Origin: Candidatus Treponema caballi
GTDB lineage: Bacteria > Spirochaetota > Spirochaetia > Treponematales > Treponemataceae
Direction of reading: 5' to 3'
Assembly: GCA_018066285.1 (NCBI GenBank)
Contig: JAGHRS010000029.1
Location: 1 to 64,000, forward strand
Length of the DNA: 64,000 bases
How positions within the stretch are numbered: the stretch's first letter is position 1; the number at the start of each line of letters is the position of its first letter. Both the position numbers and the translations under genes were made by a program. Positions 33,820-42,597 of this stretch are shown here, one piece after another. The notes under the pieces are model-generated. The model saw nothing but the letters and a program-made list of their open reading frames with translations, searched no databases and had not been told where the DNA came from.

Positions 33820-34500
33820 TTAGTCAACATTAGTGAACAATCTTACATCTTCATTTTCAAGATCTGCATTAATGTAAGACTTGAGGAGTTCATCCTGTCC
33901 ACCAGCAAAAGATTCATCAAGTGCTTTCTGATAAAGATCTTCGTCCATAGCGAAAACAACCAGATATGTGTACTTGTAGTCGTAATCTTTTTCTGACTTA
34001 GCTTTCTTTACGCCAACCTTAAGAGTGCGTGTTCTTGTCCAATAATCTGTTACCTTGTCCAGACCTGTTAATGTCAGATTTGTCATGCGTTCAGAAAGCT
34101 CTGTTACAGCCTTATCTTTCTCTGCCTCTGTAGCTTTCATGTCTGCTTTAATCTTGTCACCAATTGTCTGCTTAATACCTGATGCAATCTGTGAGCGGCC
34201 ATCAATCTGGTCTGTCCACAGCTTGAGCATATCAAGGTCCTGTCCATCATTCTGAAGAACCCAGACTTTCTGTCCGTCAAGACTCAGAGCCTTCTGAACT
34301 GCCTTAAGGTTTCCATCTGAAGCATCAATAACCCAGCCAGGGATGTTTGAACCAAAAGCCTGTCCCTTGTAATCAATGATTTCAGGCTTGTTAGTACCGA
34401 GATCAACTCCTGTACCCTGAATATCAGCTGCTGTTGATGTGCAGGAAACAAAAAGAACTGCTGCCATAAGAACGGCAAGAATAACCATGATCTTCTTCAT
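33820..34500 (-). CDS. LPP20-like lipoprotein
   Basis: 226 residues with lipobox VLFVSC (Cys20) and GGAGG before the ATG. The opening IPGWVIDASDGNLKAVQKALSLDGQKVWVLQNDGQDLDMLKLWTDQIDGRSQIA is of the LPP20/DUF-lipoprotein kind, in which a short phrase ending in PxW is followed by a repeated alpha/beta unit. The rest is charged and helical. Such lipoproteins often accompany LpoB/CsgG-like proteins, as here, where the divergent operon begins 170 nt away. A good promoter stands upstream. Its exact role is not known. Confidence 0.75.
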   Translation of the reverse strand: MKKIMVILAVLMAAVLFVSCTSTAADIQGTGVDLGTNKPEIIDYKGQAFGSNIPGWVIDASDGNLKAVQKALSLDGQKVWVLQNDGQDLDMLKLWTDQIDGRSQIASGIKQTIGDKIKADMKATEAEKDKAVTELSERMTNLTLTGLDKVTDYWTRTRTLKVGVKKAKSEKDYDYKYTYLVVFAMDEDLYQKALDESFAGGQDELLKSYINADLENEDVRLFTNVD

Positions 34501-34539
34501 GTGATAAATTCCTCCAAAGAATTTCTGTTAGTTGTTAAG

Positions 34540-34568
34540 AATGTAACACCCGTAATGCCAAAATGCAA
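34540..34568 (-). promoter_or_regulatory. Promoter of the LPP20-like lipoprotein gene
   Basis: Minus strand: TTGCAT (34563-34568), 17 nt, TGT-TACATT with the hexamer at 34540-34545. Confidence 0.6.
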
Positions 34569-34670
34569 CACTATTTTTTAAGATTTTGAAGAAAAAATAA
34601 TTATTTATCTAATCTGTGAGTTTTTTTCTATTATTTCTCCAAAAAAAACGCTATACTCTTCTATAAACTT

Positions 34671-37097
34671 ATGAAAACAATTCGCAGATTCTTATTAGCA
34701 CTGATTTGTATCTCTGCTGTCACCATGCTTTCCGCAAGTGACTATTACACAGGAAGAGGACAGGAAGACAAAAGCTTTTTCATGCTTGAACCTGTCATGA
34801 AGAATGTTGATGCTGGCGAAAGGGCCTGGCTGCCTTCAGCAATTTCATCACCATTAAAATCAAACCTGAAGCTCTATACCGGTATGACACCTGTCAACTT
34901 TGAAAACACGGCAAAGATTCAGGAAATCCAGAAGAAAGTTGAATCTGGCGCCTACGATGCAGCAAGTGCAGTCGTTGAGGCCGGAAAACTTCAGGATGCA
35001 AACTACGGTGTATTCGTTGTCGTTACAAAGACAGGCAGCACGTATCAGCTGGCAGTAAGTATAACAAACCTTACGACAGGCCGTGAAGAAGCAACTGCAG
35101 CCATCAGCAACATCACAAAGGCTACTGACCTTCAGGAAGCGGCAATCTACGCGGCAATAATCAAACTCGCACCACAGCTTGGCGTTAAGCTTACAGCACT
35201 CGGTACGTACACACTTTCAAACAGTTCAGACGGCTCTCTTGATGAGCAGATTAACCTCGCAAAACAGGAAGCAGCCAGCTATCAGGCTACAATTGATGCA
35301 TTGAACAGGGAACTTGCCGGCTTTAACAGTGCCAGTGCACTTACTGACCAGGAAGTTCTCGCAAAGAAAGCTGCGGCTGAAACTGAAAAGCAGCTTTATG
35401 AACAGCGCCAGCTGGCTGCACAGCAGAAAGCAGAAAGGCTGCTCGAACAGAAGCAGAAAGCTGATGCCGAAGCGATGGCTGCCTCTGCACGTTCTGCAGA
35501 AGCAACACAGAAGCTCGGCCAGCTGTCATCTCAGGCAGAGGAAATTGCTGCTCAGGTCCGTGCAAAGCAGAACAAGTCGCTTTCTGTTGAAGACCGCATC
35601 ACCATCATCGAAAACAAAAAAGCTGCTTATATGCGCATCGTACAGCAGGTTGAAGATGAGGCAGAATCATACAGAAAGCAGGCTGAAATTGATTATCAGG
35701 CAGGATACGTTGATCCGGACGATCCAGAGAACTATCCGCCTGCGTATTATGTAAACGGTGTATTCAATGCTCAATACAGGCAGATGATAATCAATGAAAA
35801 CATTGACCGTAAGCAAAGCCTGCAGAGTGAAGCAGAAAAGAACATAAAGGCTGCACGCAGCGCAACAGAAGAGACGCTTTCAACACTGCTTTCAGAAATC
35901 AAATCTGATTTGAAGTCCCTTTCTGAAGATACATTCACCCTTTCATCTCTTGAATATCCGGAAATATTCAGTGTCTCATCCTATGATACAAACAGTTATT
36001 CATGGAATTCTGAGATTGTTTTCACTATGTTCCAGGGTTCATGTCCAATAGAAAGCCTCACCCTTTCTTATGAAGATGTCACGGGAGAACCTCTGCCAAC
36101 CCTCAGGACACGCGCTGACTTTGATTCTTATGCAGCTACTTATGACATCTATGACGCTATGTTCCGTATGGGAACACCGTTCCTGACACTTGAAATGGAT
36201 TATTCAGTTACCCCAGATGATGATGATCATCCTTCCAATTATTTCATCAACCTCAACAGCTATAAACTCATCAGGACAACTGATAATAAAGTGCTTAAAA
36301 AGGGCTCATTCATTGATGGCGGGCTGGAACTGCAGTTCTACCCCATCACAGATATGAGGTCAACAGGCGAGACAGTTTCTGTAAACGCATCCCGCGAGGC
36401 AGAGAAGAAACACGCTGCAAATGCAAGGGCTGAAGCCGCACGCAGGGAAGAAGCAGAAAGAAAAGCCGCACAGAAGGAACTCGACTACTATTTGCAGCCT
36501 GAACTGGGATACGGACCGGGAATCTGGGCTGCGGGAACATACTCCTCTGGTGCGGGTTCCGGCATAGGCTTTGATGCCGGTCTTGACCTGAAGTTCCCGG
36601 GCTTCAGCCTGAATATGGGAGTTCACTCAATTCCAACTGCAGCAGAAACCTCAATCATCTCCATTGATTTCGGTTTCCTGCGTGACAAGGAAATCAATCT
36701 GCTGGGAAAAAAGAGCTATTGGTATTGGGGCGCCCAGATTGGACCTGGTCTCTTTTCACCATATCAGACCAGCAACTCAACAGGAACTTCAAGCAGCAGT
36801 TCATCCACCGGTTACACAATCACAGGAATTCAGTTGTCTAATGGTTCGTCCAGTTCTTCATCCTCATACAGTTCTTCAAGTTCGTACAACGCTAGTGAAT
36901 TAGATGCAGGTTTCTCAATTTCAATGAATGCAGGACTCTTTTTCCCGTTGAATTACAATGTAGCTATAAAAACTCAATACTCCGTACAGCTTTTTGGCTT
37001 GGGAGATGAAACCTACTGGTATGACAGATTCTCTGTAGGTTTAGCTTTCTTCCTGCTTGAAGGCGAAAGCGCAGATGATTTCTGGGGAGAATGGTAA
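34671..37097 (+). CDS. Large envelope protein, module 1 (LpoB/CsgG-like head, coiled coil, barrel-like tail)
   Basis: 808 residues with a signal peptide cleaved after about ML-SAS (residue 22). Three parts can be seen. Residues about 25-195 are an alpha/beta domain ending AAIYAAIIKLAPQLGVKLTALGTYTL, whose layout recalls the LpoB/CsgG fold. Residues about 200-420 are coiled coil (EKQLYEQRQLAAQQKAERLLEQKQK...). The last 200 (from PELGYGPGIWAAGTYSS) alternate aromatic and small residues like a barrel and hold a Ser-rich loop. About three quarters of residues 30-330 match the protein at 38817, but the tail does not. A TATACT box is 13 nt before the ATG and there is no ribosome site. Function unknown. 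Confidence 0.75.
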   Translation: MKTIRRFLLALICISAVTMLSASDYYTGRGQEDKSFFMLEPVMKNVDAGERAWLPSAISSPLKSNLKLYTGMTPVNFENTAKIQEIQKKVESGAYDAASAVVEAGKLQDANYGVFVVVTKTGSTYQLAVSITNLTTGREEATAAISNITKATDLQEAAIYAAIIKLAPQLGVKLTALGTYTLSNSSDGSLDEQINLAKQEAASYQATIDALNRELAGFNSASALTDQEVLAKKAAAETEKQLYEQRQLAAQQKAERLLEQKQKADAEAMAASARSAEATQKLGQLSSQAEEIAAQVRAKQNKSLSVEDRITIIENKKAAYMRIVQQVEDEAESYRKQAEIDYQAGYVDPDDPENYPPAYYVNGVFNAQYRQMIINENIDRKQSLQSEAEKNIKAARSATEETLSTLLSEIKSDLKSLSEDTFTLSSLEYPEIFSVSSYDTNSYSWNSEIVFTMFQGSCPIESLTLSYEDVTGEPLPTLRTRADFDSYAATYDIYDAMFRMGTPFLTLEMDYSVTPDDDDHPSNYFINLNSYKLIRTTDNKVLKKGSFIDGGLELQFYPITDMRSTGETVSVNASREAEKKHAANARAEAARREEAERKAAQKELDYYLQPELGYGPGIWAAGTYSSGAGSGIGFDAGLDLKFPGFSLNMGVHSIPTAAETSIISIDFGFLRDKEINLLGKKSYWYWGAQIGPGLFSPYQTSNSTGTSSSSSSTGYTITGIQLSNGSSSSSSSYSSSSSYNASELDAGFSISMNAGLFFPLNYNVAIKTQYSVQLFGLGDETYWYDRFSVGLAFFLLEGESADDFWGEW

Positions 37098-37098
37098 C

Positions 37099-37791
37099 AT
37101 GAAAAAGACATTTTACAGAATAACAGTATTACTTGTTACAGGAGCTTTACTTCTTTCACTTTCTGGCTGTGGCGCTCTCCTTAACGGAGATAAACAGCTG
37201 ACAAATGACAAACTGGTATCTTCTGACAGTTCAAGCAGCAGCTCAAGCTCAAGCAGTGGCAGCAATTCTGTCAACAGCACCCAAGCTACATTACAGCTGA
37301 TCAATGTGTATAAACTTACAGATGCATCTGACACATCCACACTTTGGATAACCTTCTCTCCGTATTCATCATCATATGCATTTCTATTACCATTACAGTC
37401 TAACGGAAACAACTCGTATTCGGTAATGGGTGGCTCTAATTCCAACAGTAATTCATACAGACAAAGAATATCTATACCTTCAAATGGATATGCCAGCTTT
37501 ACCAACACTACTCTGAGAGATGCATATATTATCATCAAGGAAAACAACAGTACATTTAATGTTGACGCATTCTCAAATATTATCCGCAAAGAAAATGTCA
37601 AACAATTCGATGCTTCAAGTTCTTCAAATCTGTCAGTCTTTACCGGGTATACCTATTCATCAAATACATCTTCCACATTAAGTTCACAACCATCAAGCTC
37701 ACACAGTACTTGTACTTCCTCTTACAAGTATCTCTGGGTAAATCTCGACAACAAGGTCTGGGTTAATCTGGGAAATGTTTACAACAACTAA
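37099..37791 (+). CDS. Ser-rich small lipoprotein, module 1
   Basis: 230 residues from ATG 37099, one nt after the preceding stop. The lipobox is LLSLSGC (Cys22), followed by GALLNGDKQ and a run of about 14 Ser with few interruptions. The mature part is beta-rich and Ser/Asn-rich, and ends in KYLWVNLDNKVWVNLG, a motif shared with the lipoprotein at 41091 (RLWINLNNKAWICLG). The pairing with a large paralogous protein in both modules suggests that they work together at the outer membrane. Confidence 0.78.
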   Translation: MKKTFYRITVLLVTGALLLSLSGCGALLNGDKQLTNDKLVSSDSSSSSSSSSSGSNSVNSTQATLQLINVYKLTDASDTSTLWITFSPYSSSYAFLLPLQSNGNNSYSVMGGSNSNSNSYRQRISIPSNGYASFTNTTLRDAYIIIKENNSTFNVDAFSNIIRKENVKQFDASSSSNLSVFTGYTYSSNTSSTLSSQPSSSHSTCTSSYKYLWVNLDNKVWVNLGNVYNN

Positions 37792-37815
37792 GACCTTTTC
37801 ATGGAGCCAATATAT

Positions 37816-38802
37816 ATGAAGAAACTTTTCACAACTGCAGCAATTGCGCTTATCATTCTCACACTTACCGCCTGTGCTTCAACGCCAAAGCAGGAGCCTG
37901 CTCCCGCGTGGATGCCTGAATCAGAAGCAGCTTTCCCACGTGCAGATTTCATCGCACAGCTTGGTGAAGGCGCTTCTGAAGCAGATGCCCAGACACAGGC
38001 TGTTCAGGCACTTTCACGCTATATCAGTACGACTGTTGAAGCAAACCTGACTGCACTCAAGACAACTGATTCGTTCGACTACACAAATCTGGTAGAACTT
38101 ACCTCTCATGTTGATATGTACGGTCTTCAGCTTACTGAAGGATGGCTTCAGGTCGACAAGAACAAATGGTATGCCGTTGCATACATCAACCGTGATGAAG
38201 CATGGGAACAGTACGTACCTGTCATCGACCAGGCAAAACGCGAGTTCTACGCTTTCTATGACAAGGCAGAAGCAGAAGCTGAACCACTTATCGCCTATCA
38301 GTACCTGACAGCCGCATGGAACGCACGCCTGCCATTCCTGACAGCACTTGAAACAGGCCGTCTCATATCACCAGAACACGAAAAAGCTTACGATGCAGAC
38401 CGTGAAGTAATCGCAGCGATTCCAGCACAGCAGAAGGCGATTTACACAAACGCAACGCTTCTGCTTGACGTTACCGGAGACTCATCCAACACAGTGACTT
38501 CCTGCCTTTCCAGCGTCTTCTCAAATCTTGGCTTCACGGTTTCCAAGCGCGGAATTTACACACTTGAAGCTTACATTGATGACAACGCAGAAACTGACGG
38601 CGAGCTGACACTCGTCTATCCGTCACTGGAGCTCATTCTCTCAAATAAAGATGGCCGCGTCATCTTCAACTGGTCATGCGCCCTTGGCAAATCTGCAGCT
38701 TACTCGCTCGATAAAGCACGGCAGCGCGGCCTTGCAGCCCTGACAGATACAATCAACGCTGAAGTTGCAGCTGCTTTCAATGAAGCCATAAAAGAAAACT
38801 GA
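37816..38802 (+). CDS. LPP20-family lipoprotein with C-terminal CsgG-like half
   Basis: 328 residues from ATG 37816, GGAG at a proper distance; lipobox LTLTAC (Cys20). Residues about 35-130 are LPP20-like (AWMPESEAAFPRADFIAQLGEGASEADAQTQAVQALSRYISTTVEANL; VDKNKWYAVAYINRDEAW). The second half (about 215-328: ATLLLDVTGDSSNTVTSCLSSVFSNLGFTVSKRGIYTLEAYIDD) resembles the small nucleotide-like domains of LpoB and CsgG. It separates the two duplicated modules and may anchor or open both. Confidence 0.78.
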   Translation: MKKLFTTAAIALIILTLTACASTPKQEPAPAWMPESEAAFPRADFIAQLGEGASEADAQTQAVQALSRYISTTVEANLTALKTTDSFDYTNLVELTSHVDMYGLQLTEGWLQVDKNKWYAVAYINRDEAWEQYVPVIDQAKREFYAFYDKAEAEAEPLIAYQYLTAAWNARLPFLTALETGRLISPEHEKAYDADREVIAAIPAQQKAIYTNATLLLDVTGDSSNTVTSCLSSVFSNLGFTVSKRGIYTLEAYIDDNAETDGELTLVYPSLELILSNKDGRVIFNWSCALGKSAAYSLDKARQRGLAALTDTINAEVAAAFNEAIKEN

Positions 38803-38816
38803 TATATAGGACAAGT

Positions 38817-41078
38817 ATGAAAAAGTATTTCAAAAAATGTTTTTTTCTTTGCCTGTTGTTTATTTCTTTCTCAACTGGCATTCAGGCAAGTGAATATTAC
38901 AAAGGGAATGGACAGGAATCAAAAAACTTTTTCATGCTTGATCCAGTCATGAAAAATGTAGGTGAAGTTGAAAGAGCCTGGCTTCCGTCCGCAGTATCCT
39001 CTCCCCTGAAAACTAATTTGAAACTTTTCACCGGTATGGTTTCGGTGAACTTCGAAAACACAGCAAAGATTCAGGAGATTCAGAAAAAAGTCGAATCTGG
39101 CGCATATGATGCATCAAATGCAATCATAGAAGCAGGAAAGCTGCAGGATGCAGATTATGGTGTATTCACCACCATCACTAAAACCGGAAACTCCTATCAG
39201 CTTGCTATAAGCATAACAAACCTTACAACAGGACGCGAAGAAGCAACCGCTACTATAAGCAATATCATTAAAGAAACTGATTTGCAAGATTCAGCCATCA
39301 ATGCAGCAATTATTCAATTAGCGCCACAACTGGGAGTTGAACTTACCGTACTCGGATTATACACACTTTCAAGTTCTTCAGACGCGTCTCTCGCGGAGCA
39401 GATAAGTCTTGCCAGCCAGGAAGCTGCAAGTTACCAGGCCACAATTGATGCACTGAACAAACAGCTTGCTGATTTCAACAATGCGAATGCCCTGACTGAC
39501 CAGGAAATACTTGCTCAAAAAGCTGCCGTAGAGGCAGATAAACAACTTTTTGAACAGCGCCAGATAGCAGCCCGGCAGAAAGCTCAGCGTCTTCAGGAAC
39601 AGAAGAAAAAAGCTGACGAAGAAGCAATGGCCGCAAAAGCGCGTTCATCTGAAGCAACAAAAAAGCTGGGAGAACTTTCCTCTCAGGCTGAAGAAATTGC
39701 TGCACAGGTGCGGACAAAGCAATTACAATTGCTGTCTGCAGAAGAACGGGTTACCCTTATTGAAAATAAAAAAGCTGCATACATGAGGATATACAATCAG
39801 GTATCCGCAGAAATTGCTTCAGCCAGAACAAAAGCTGAAAATGAATATCAAGAAGGATATAAAGACCCGGAAAATCCGGATAATTATGTCTCAGGCACTT
39901 ATTCAAACGGAAAGTTTGATCCGGTCTATCATCAAATGCTTGTAGATGGTAATGAACAGTTAAGGAAAGAAATAGATCTGGAAACCGATACGTATATTGC
40001 AAATCTGTATTCTTCCACAAATCCTATTCTGGAATCTCTTTTAGAAGAGATAAAAGAAGATTTGGCCTCTTTATCAAAAACGACTTTCACACTTTCATCC
40101 CTGGCACATCCGGAAATATTCAATATTTCCTCTTACAATGTTGAATCACATTCATGGACAACAGATATTTCTCTTACCCTTTTCAACAAGATGCAGGTAA
40201 TCAAAACACAAGAGTTCTCCTATAAACTGATAACCGGCGAGCATCTGCCTTCCACAATAGAAGAATATAATGATTATGCGGCAACATATGATATCTACGA
40301 TGCTATGTTCCGTATGAACGTACCATTCCTCACATTTGAAATTGACTATGTCATTGAACCTGACAGTGATAATCATCCCTCTTCCTATTTTGTAGTTCCT
40401 CTGTCTTACCGGTTAATCCGGACATCTGACAATACTATAATTGATAATCAGAACCTGCCGGATAATCCGTTGTCTGTACAATATGCACTTCCCACTGATA
40501 TGCAAATTCTGGACCAGCCGCTCACCCAGAATGAAAGAAGAACTAAAGAGGAAAAAGCTCAGCAGGAAGAGCGGGAAAAAAAGGAAAGAGCACTCGCTTT
40601 GGATATGCAGCCCAATATTGCATCTGGTCCGTGGGGTGCATTTACCATGTCACAGGGTGCAGGTGAAGGAATTGGATTTGAAGCAGGTCTATGGAGTGAT
40701 AATAAAGCATCTTGTTTCAATACGTATCTTTCTTCCCTCCCGGTAGAATCGACCAATCTTATTCTGATTAGTTCTGATCTGTATATAGATAAAAGAATTA
40801 ATTTGATTTGGAAAAAGTTTTTCGTTTCTTATGGTGGCGGAATAGGGATAGCCTTCACCCCTCTTAAAATGGGAACCATTATGGTTAATGATGACGAGCT
40901 CTATACATTTTCAAAGTCATCATCAGATCTGAAAATAGGGTTCACGTACTCAGGAACTGTTGCCTTTCATATACCGTTAGCAGAAAAACTGACTCTTTTC
41001 GGGAAATATACACTGCGCGCAATTAAATTCCATGAAAGGTTCTGGTACGATACATTCTCAATTGGAATTATTCTGTAA
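38817..41078 (+). CDS. Large envelope protein, module 2 (paralogue of 34671-37097)
   Basis: 753 residues with signal peptide (SFSTGIQAS) and AGGA before the ATG. The head and coiled coil (residues about 25-330) match the first module closely, including runs such as FENTAKIQEIQKKVESGAYDA and LGELSSQAEEIAAQVR. The tail differs: it lacks the Ser-rich loop and is shorter. The shared middle segment DIYDAMFRMN/G-PFLT-E-DY is present in both. It lies 14 nt after the LPP20-family gene and 12 nt before a small lipoprotein, mirroring module 1. Conserved head and diverged tail suggest one common partner and two different outward faces. Confidence 0.75.
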   Translation: MKKYFKKCFFLCLLFISFSTGIQASEYYKGNGQESKNFFMLDPVMKNVGEVERAWLPSAVSSPLKTNLKLFTGMVSVNFENTAKIQEIQKKVESGAYDASNAIIEAGKLQDADYGVFTTITKTGNSYQLAISITNLTTGREEATATISNIIKETDLQDSAINAAIIQLAPQLGVELTVLGLYTLSSSSDASLAEQISLASQEAASYQATIDALNKQLADFNNANALTDQEILAQKAAVEADKQLFEQRQIAARQKAQRLQEQKKKADEEAMAAKARSSEATKKLGELSSQAEEIAAQVRTKQLQLLSAEERVTLIENKKAAYMRIYNQVSAEIASARTKAENEYQEGYKDPENPDNYVSGTYSNGKFDPVYHQMLVDGNEQLRKEIDLETDTYIANLYSSTNPILESLLEEIKEDLASLSKTTFTLSSLAHPEIFNISSYNVESHSWTTDISLTLFNKMQVIKTQEFSYKLITGEHLPSTIEEYNDYAATYDIYDAMFRMNVPFLTFEIDYVIEPDSDNHPSSYFVVPLSYRLIRTSDNTIIDNQNLPDNPLSVQYALPTDMQILDQPLTQNERRTKEEKAQQEEREKKERALALDMQPNIASGPWGAFTMSQGAGEGIGFEAGLWSDNKASCFNTYLSSLPVESTNLILISSDLYIDKRINLIWKKFFVSYGGGIGIAFTPLKMGTIMVNDDELYTFSKSSSDLKIGFTYSGTVAFHIPLAEKLTLFGKYTLRAIKFHERFWYDTFSIGIIL

Positions 41079-41090
41079 AGGAGCACCACA

Positions 41091-41693
41091 ATGAAAAAGA
41101 TATTGATACTTCTTATTACATCTTTTCTTCTTCTTTGTACAGGTTGTGCTGATTTCCTTAATGATGGCAACACAATGACCCTGCAAGACTGTCCGGGTGC
41201 TCTTGAACCAAAGATTGAAGGTTTTTCAATGTACCTCCTCAACCAAAAGGATGCGACAAGCGGGAGATTGTACTGGACAAATACAACGACCTACCCGAAT
41301 AACCTGTATATTTACTCCCTGAATAAAAAGAACGGAGTATATAAAGAAAAAGACGCCTTTTCTGTAGGAAATTCCAGTTCTACCATCCACCATTTAAGCA
41401 ATCCTTTTTCGGAATCTGAACTTGCGGATGGATACATTATAGTCCACAGAATATACCGTACTGATTCTGAATATTGGGAATATGATCTTTCAAGAATTGT
41501 AAAGAAAGATGAAATTGCCATTATAAAAGCAGGAGATCCTTCCACCTGGCCTGCCGACAGCGTATTGACCAATACCGGTTCAGTCTGGGATGAACAGACA
41601 CAAACGCCTCAACCATCACAAACTGAAACAAACAACCGTCTTTGGATTAATCTCAATAATAAGGCATGGATTTGTCTGGGTAGAACAGAATAA
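41091..41693 (+). CDS. Small lipoprotein, module 2
   Basis: 200 residues; AAAGGAG before the ATG; lipobox LLLCTGC (Cys19). The body is beta-rich with no known motif, and ends RLWINLNNKAWICLG, matching the end of the lipoprotein at 37099. It lacks the Ser run of its counterpart. It follows the second large protein by 12 nt and is followed after 21 nt by an ABC ATPase. Confidence 0.75.
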   Translation: MKKILILLITSFLLLCTGCADFLNDGNTMTLQDCPGALEPKIEGFSMYLLNQKDATSGRLYWTNTTTYPNNLYIYSLNKKNGVYKEKDAFSVGNSSSTIHHLSNPFSESELADGYIIVHRIYRTDSEYWEYDLSRIVKKDEIAIIKAGDPSTWPADSVLTNTGSVWDEQTQTPQPSQTETNNRLWINLNNKAWICLGRTE

Positions 41694-41714
41694 TAATTAC
41701 AGGAAAAATACAAT

Positions 41715-42578
41715 ATGAACTTTCTTTCTTTTGACAACGTTAGCTACACATATCCGGAGATTGGCGAGATTGAGACCGATGAAAACGGTCAGCCAATCCT
41801 GAACCAGCCTGTGTTCGACTTTTTTACAGCCGAACTGCCAGCGGGCTTTACCAGCCTGATTGGACCAAACGCAAGCGGAAAGTCTACTTTCCTGCTGCTT
41901 GCTGGCGGCCGCGTCACTCCTCAGCAGGGAAAGGTCCTGCTTTTCGGCGAAGACATTTCTCACGCTACTCCCGAAAAGCGCGATGAGCTCGCCAGTTTCA
42001 TCTTCCAGAACATGGAGTTTGAAACAGACGATCCTGTCGGCCCGCTGCTCGAACAGGTGTTCAGCAACGGCTTTTTCAAAGCGGGTTCCTCAAAAAAGGC
42101 AAAAGACGTCAAGCTCAGCGCATCATTCTACAATGATGTGCTGAAAATCTTTGAACTTGGCGGCATCATGGACAGAAAGCTCAACGGCATATCCAAGGGC
42201 GAAATGCAGCGGGTACTTATGGCGTTCAGCGTATTATACGGCTCGCGTTCCGTCTTCATGGACGAACCGATGTTTGCCATGGAAGACGAGCAGAAGCACA
42301 GCGCAATGCAGTTCCTGCGCGACTTCAGCATCAGCACAGGCACGCCTGTCTGGATAGCGATGCACGAGCTTGAGCTGTCAAAGAAGTATGCAGAAAACGT
42401 CGCGTTGTTCTTCCCGAACAGAGACATTGATTTTGGAAGTCCTGCCGAAGTGCTTACAAAAGACGCGCTTGAAACAGCATATGGCGTGCCGGCAGCAATG
42501 CTCCGTGACACCGAAGCGCTCAACAGAAAGTCACTGAAGGAAGCAGCCGACGCGCTTAAAGCACAGAATCAGCAGTAA
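41715..42578 (+). CDS. Orphan ABC transporter ATP-binding protein
   Basis: 287 residues. Walker A GPNASGKST (about 52-60), Q-loop FQNME, a signature that departs from LSGGQ (NGISKGEMQRVLMA), Walker B SVFMDEPMFAMED and the switch His in AMHELELS. About 30 extra residues sit between Q-loop and signature (SNGFFKAGSSKKAKDVKLSASFY). No permease lies next to it. Being in line with the envelope modules, 21 nt after module 2, it may energise export or assembly of these proteins, but that is inference. Confidence 0.85.
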   Translation: MNFLSFDNVSYTYPEIGEIETDENGQPILNQPVFDFFTAELPAGFTSLIGPNASGKSTFLLLAGGRVTPQQGKVLLFGEDISHATPEKRDELASFIFQNMEFETDDPVGPLLEQVFSNGFFKAGSSKKAKDVKLSASFYNDVLKIFELGGIMDRKLNGISKGEMQRVLMAFSVLYGSRSVFMDEPMFAMEDEQKHSAMQFLRDFSISTGTPVWIAMHELELSKKYAENVALFFPNRDIDFGSPAEVLTKDALETAYGVPAAMLRDTEALNRKSLKEAADALKAQNQQ

Positions 42579-42597
42579 AAACTGACTCGAGGATCAG

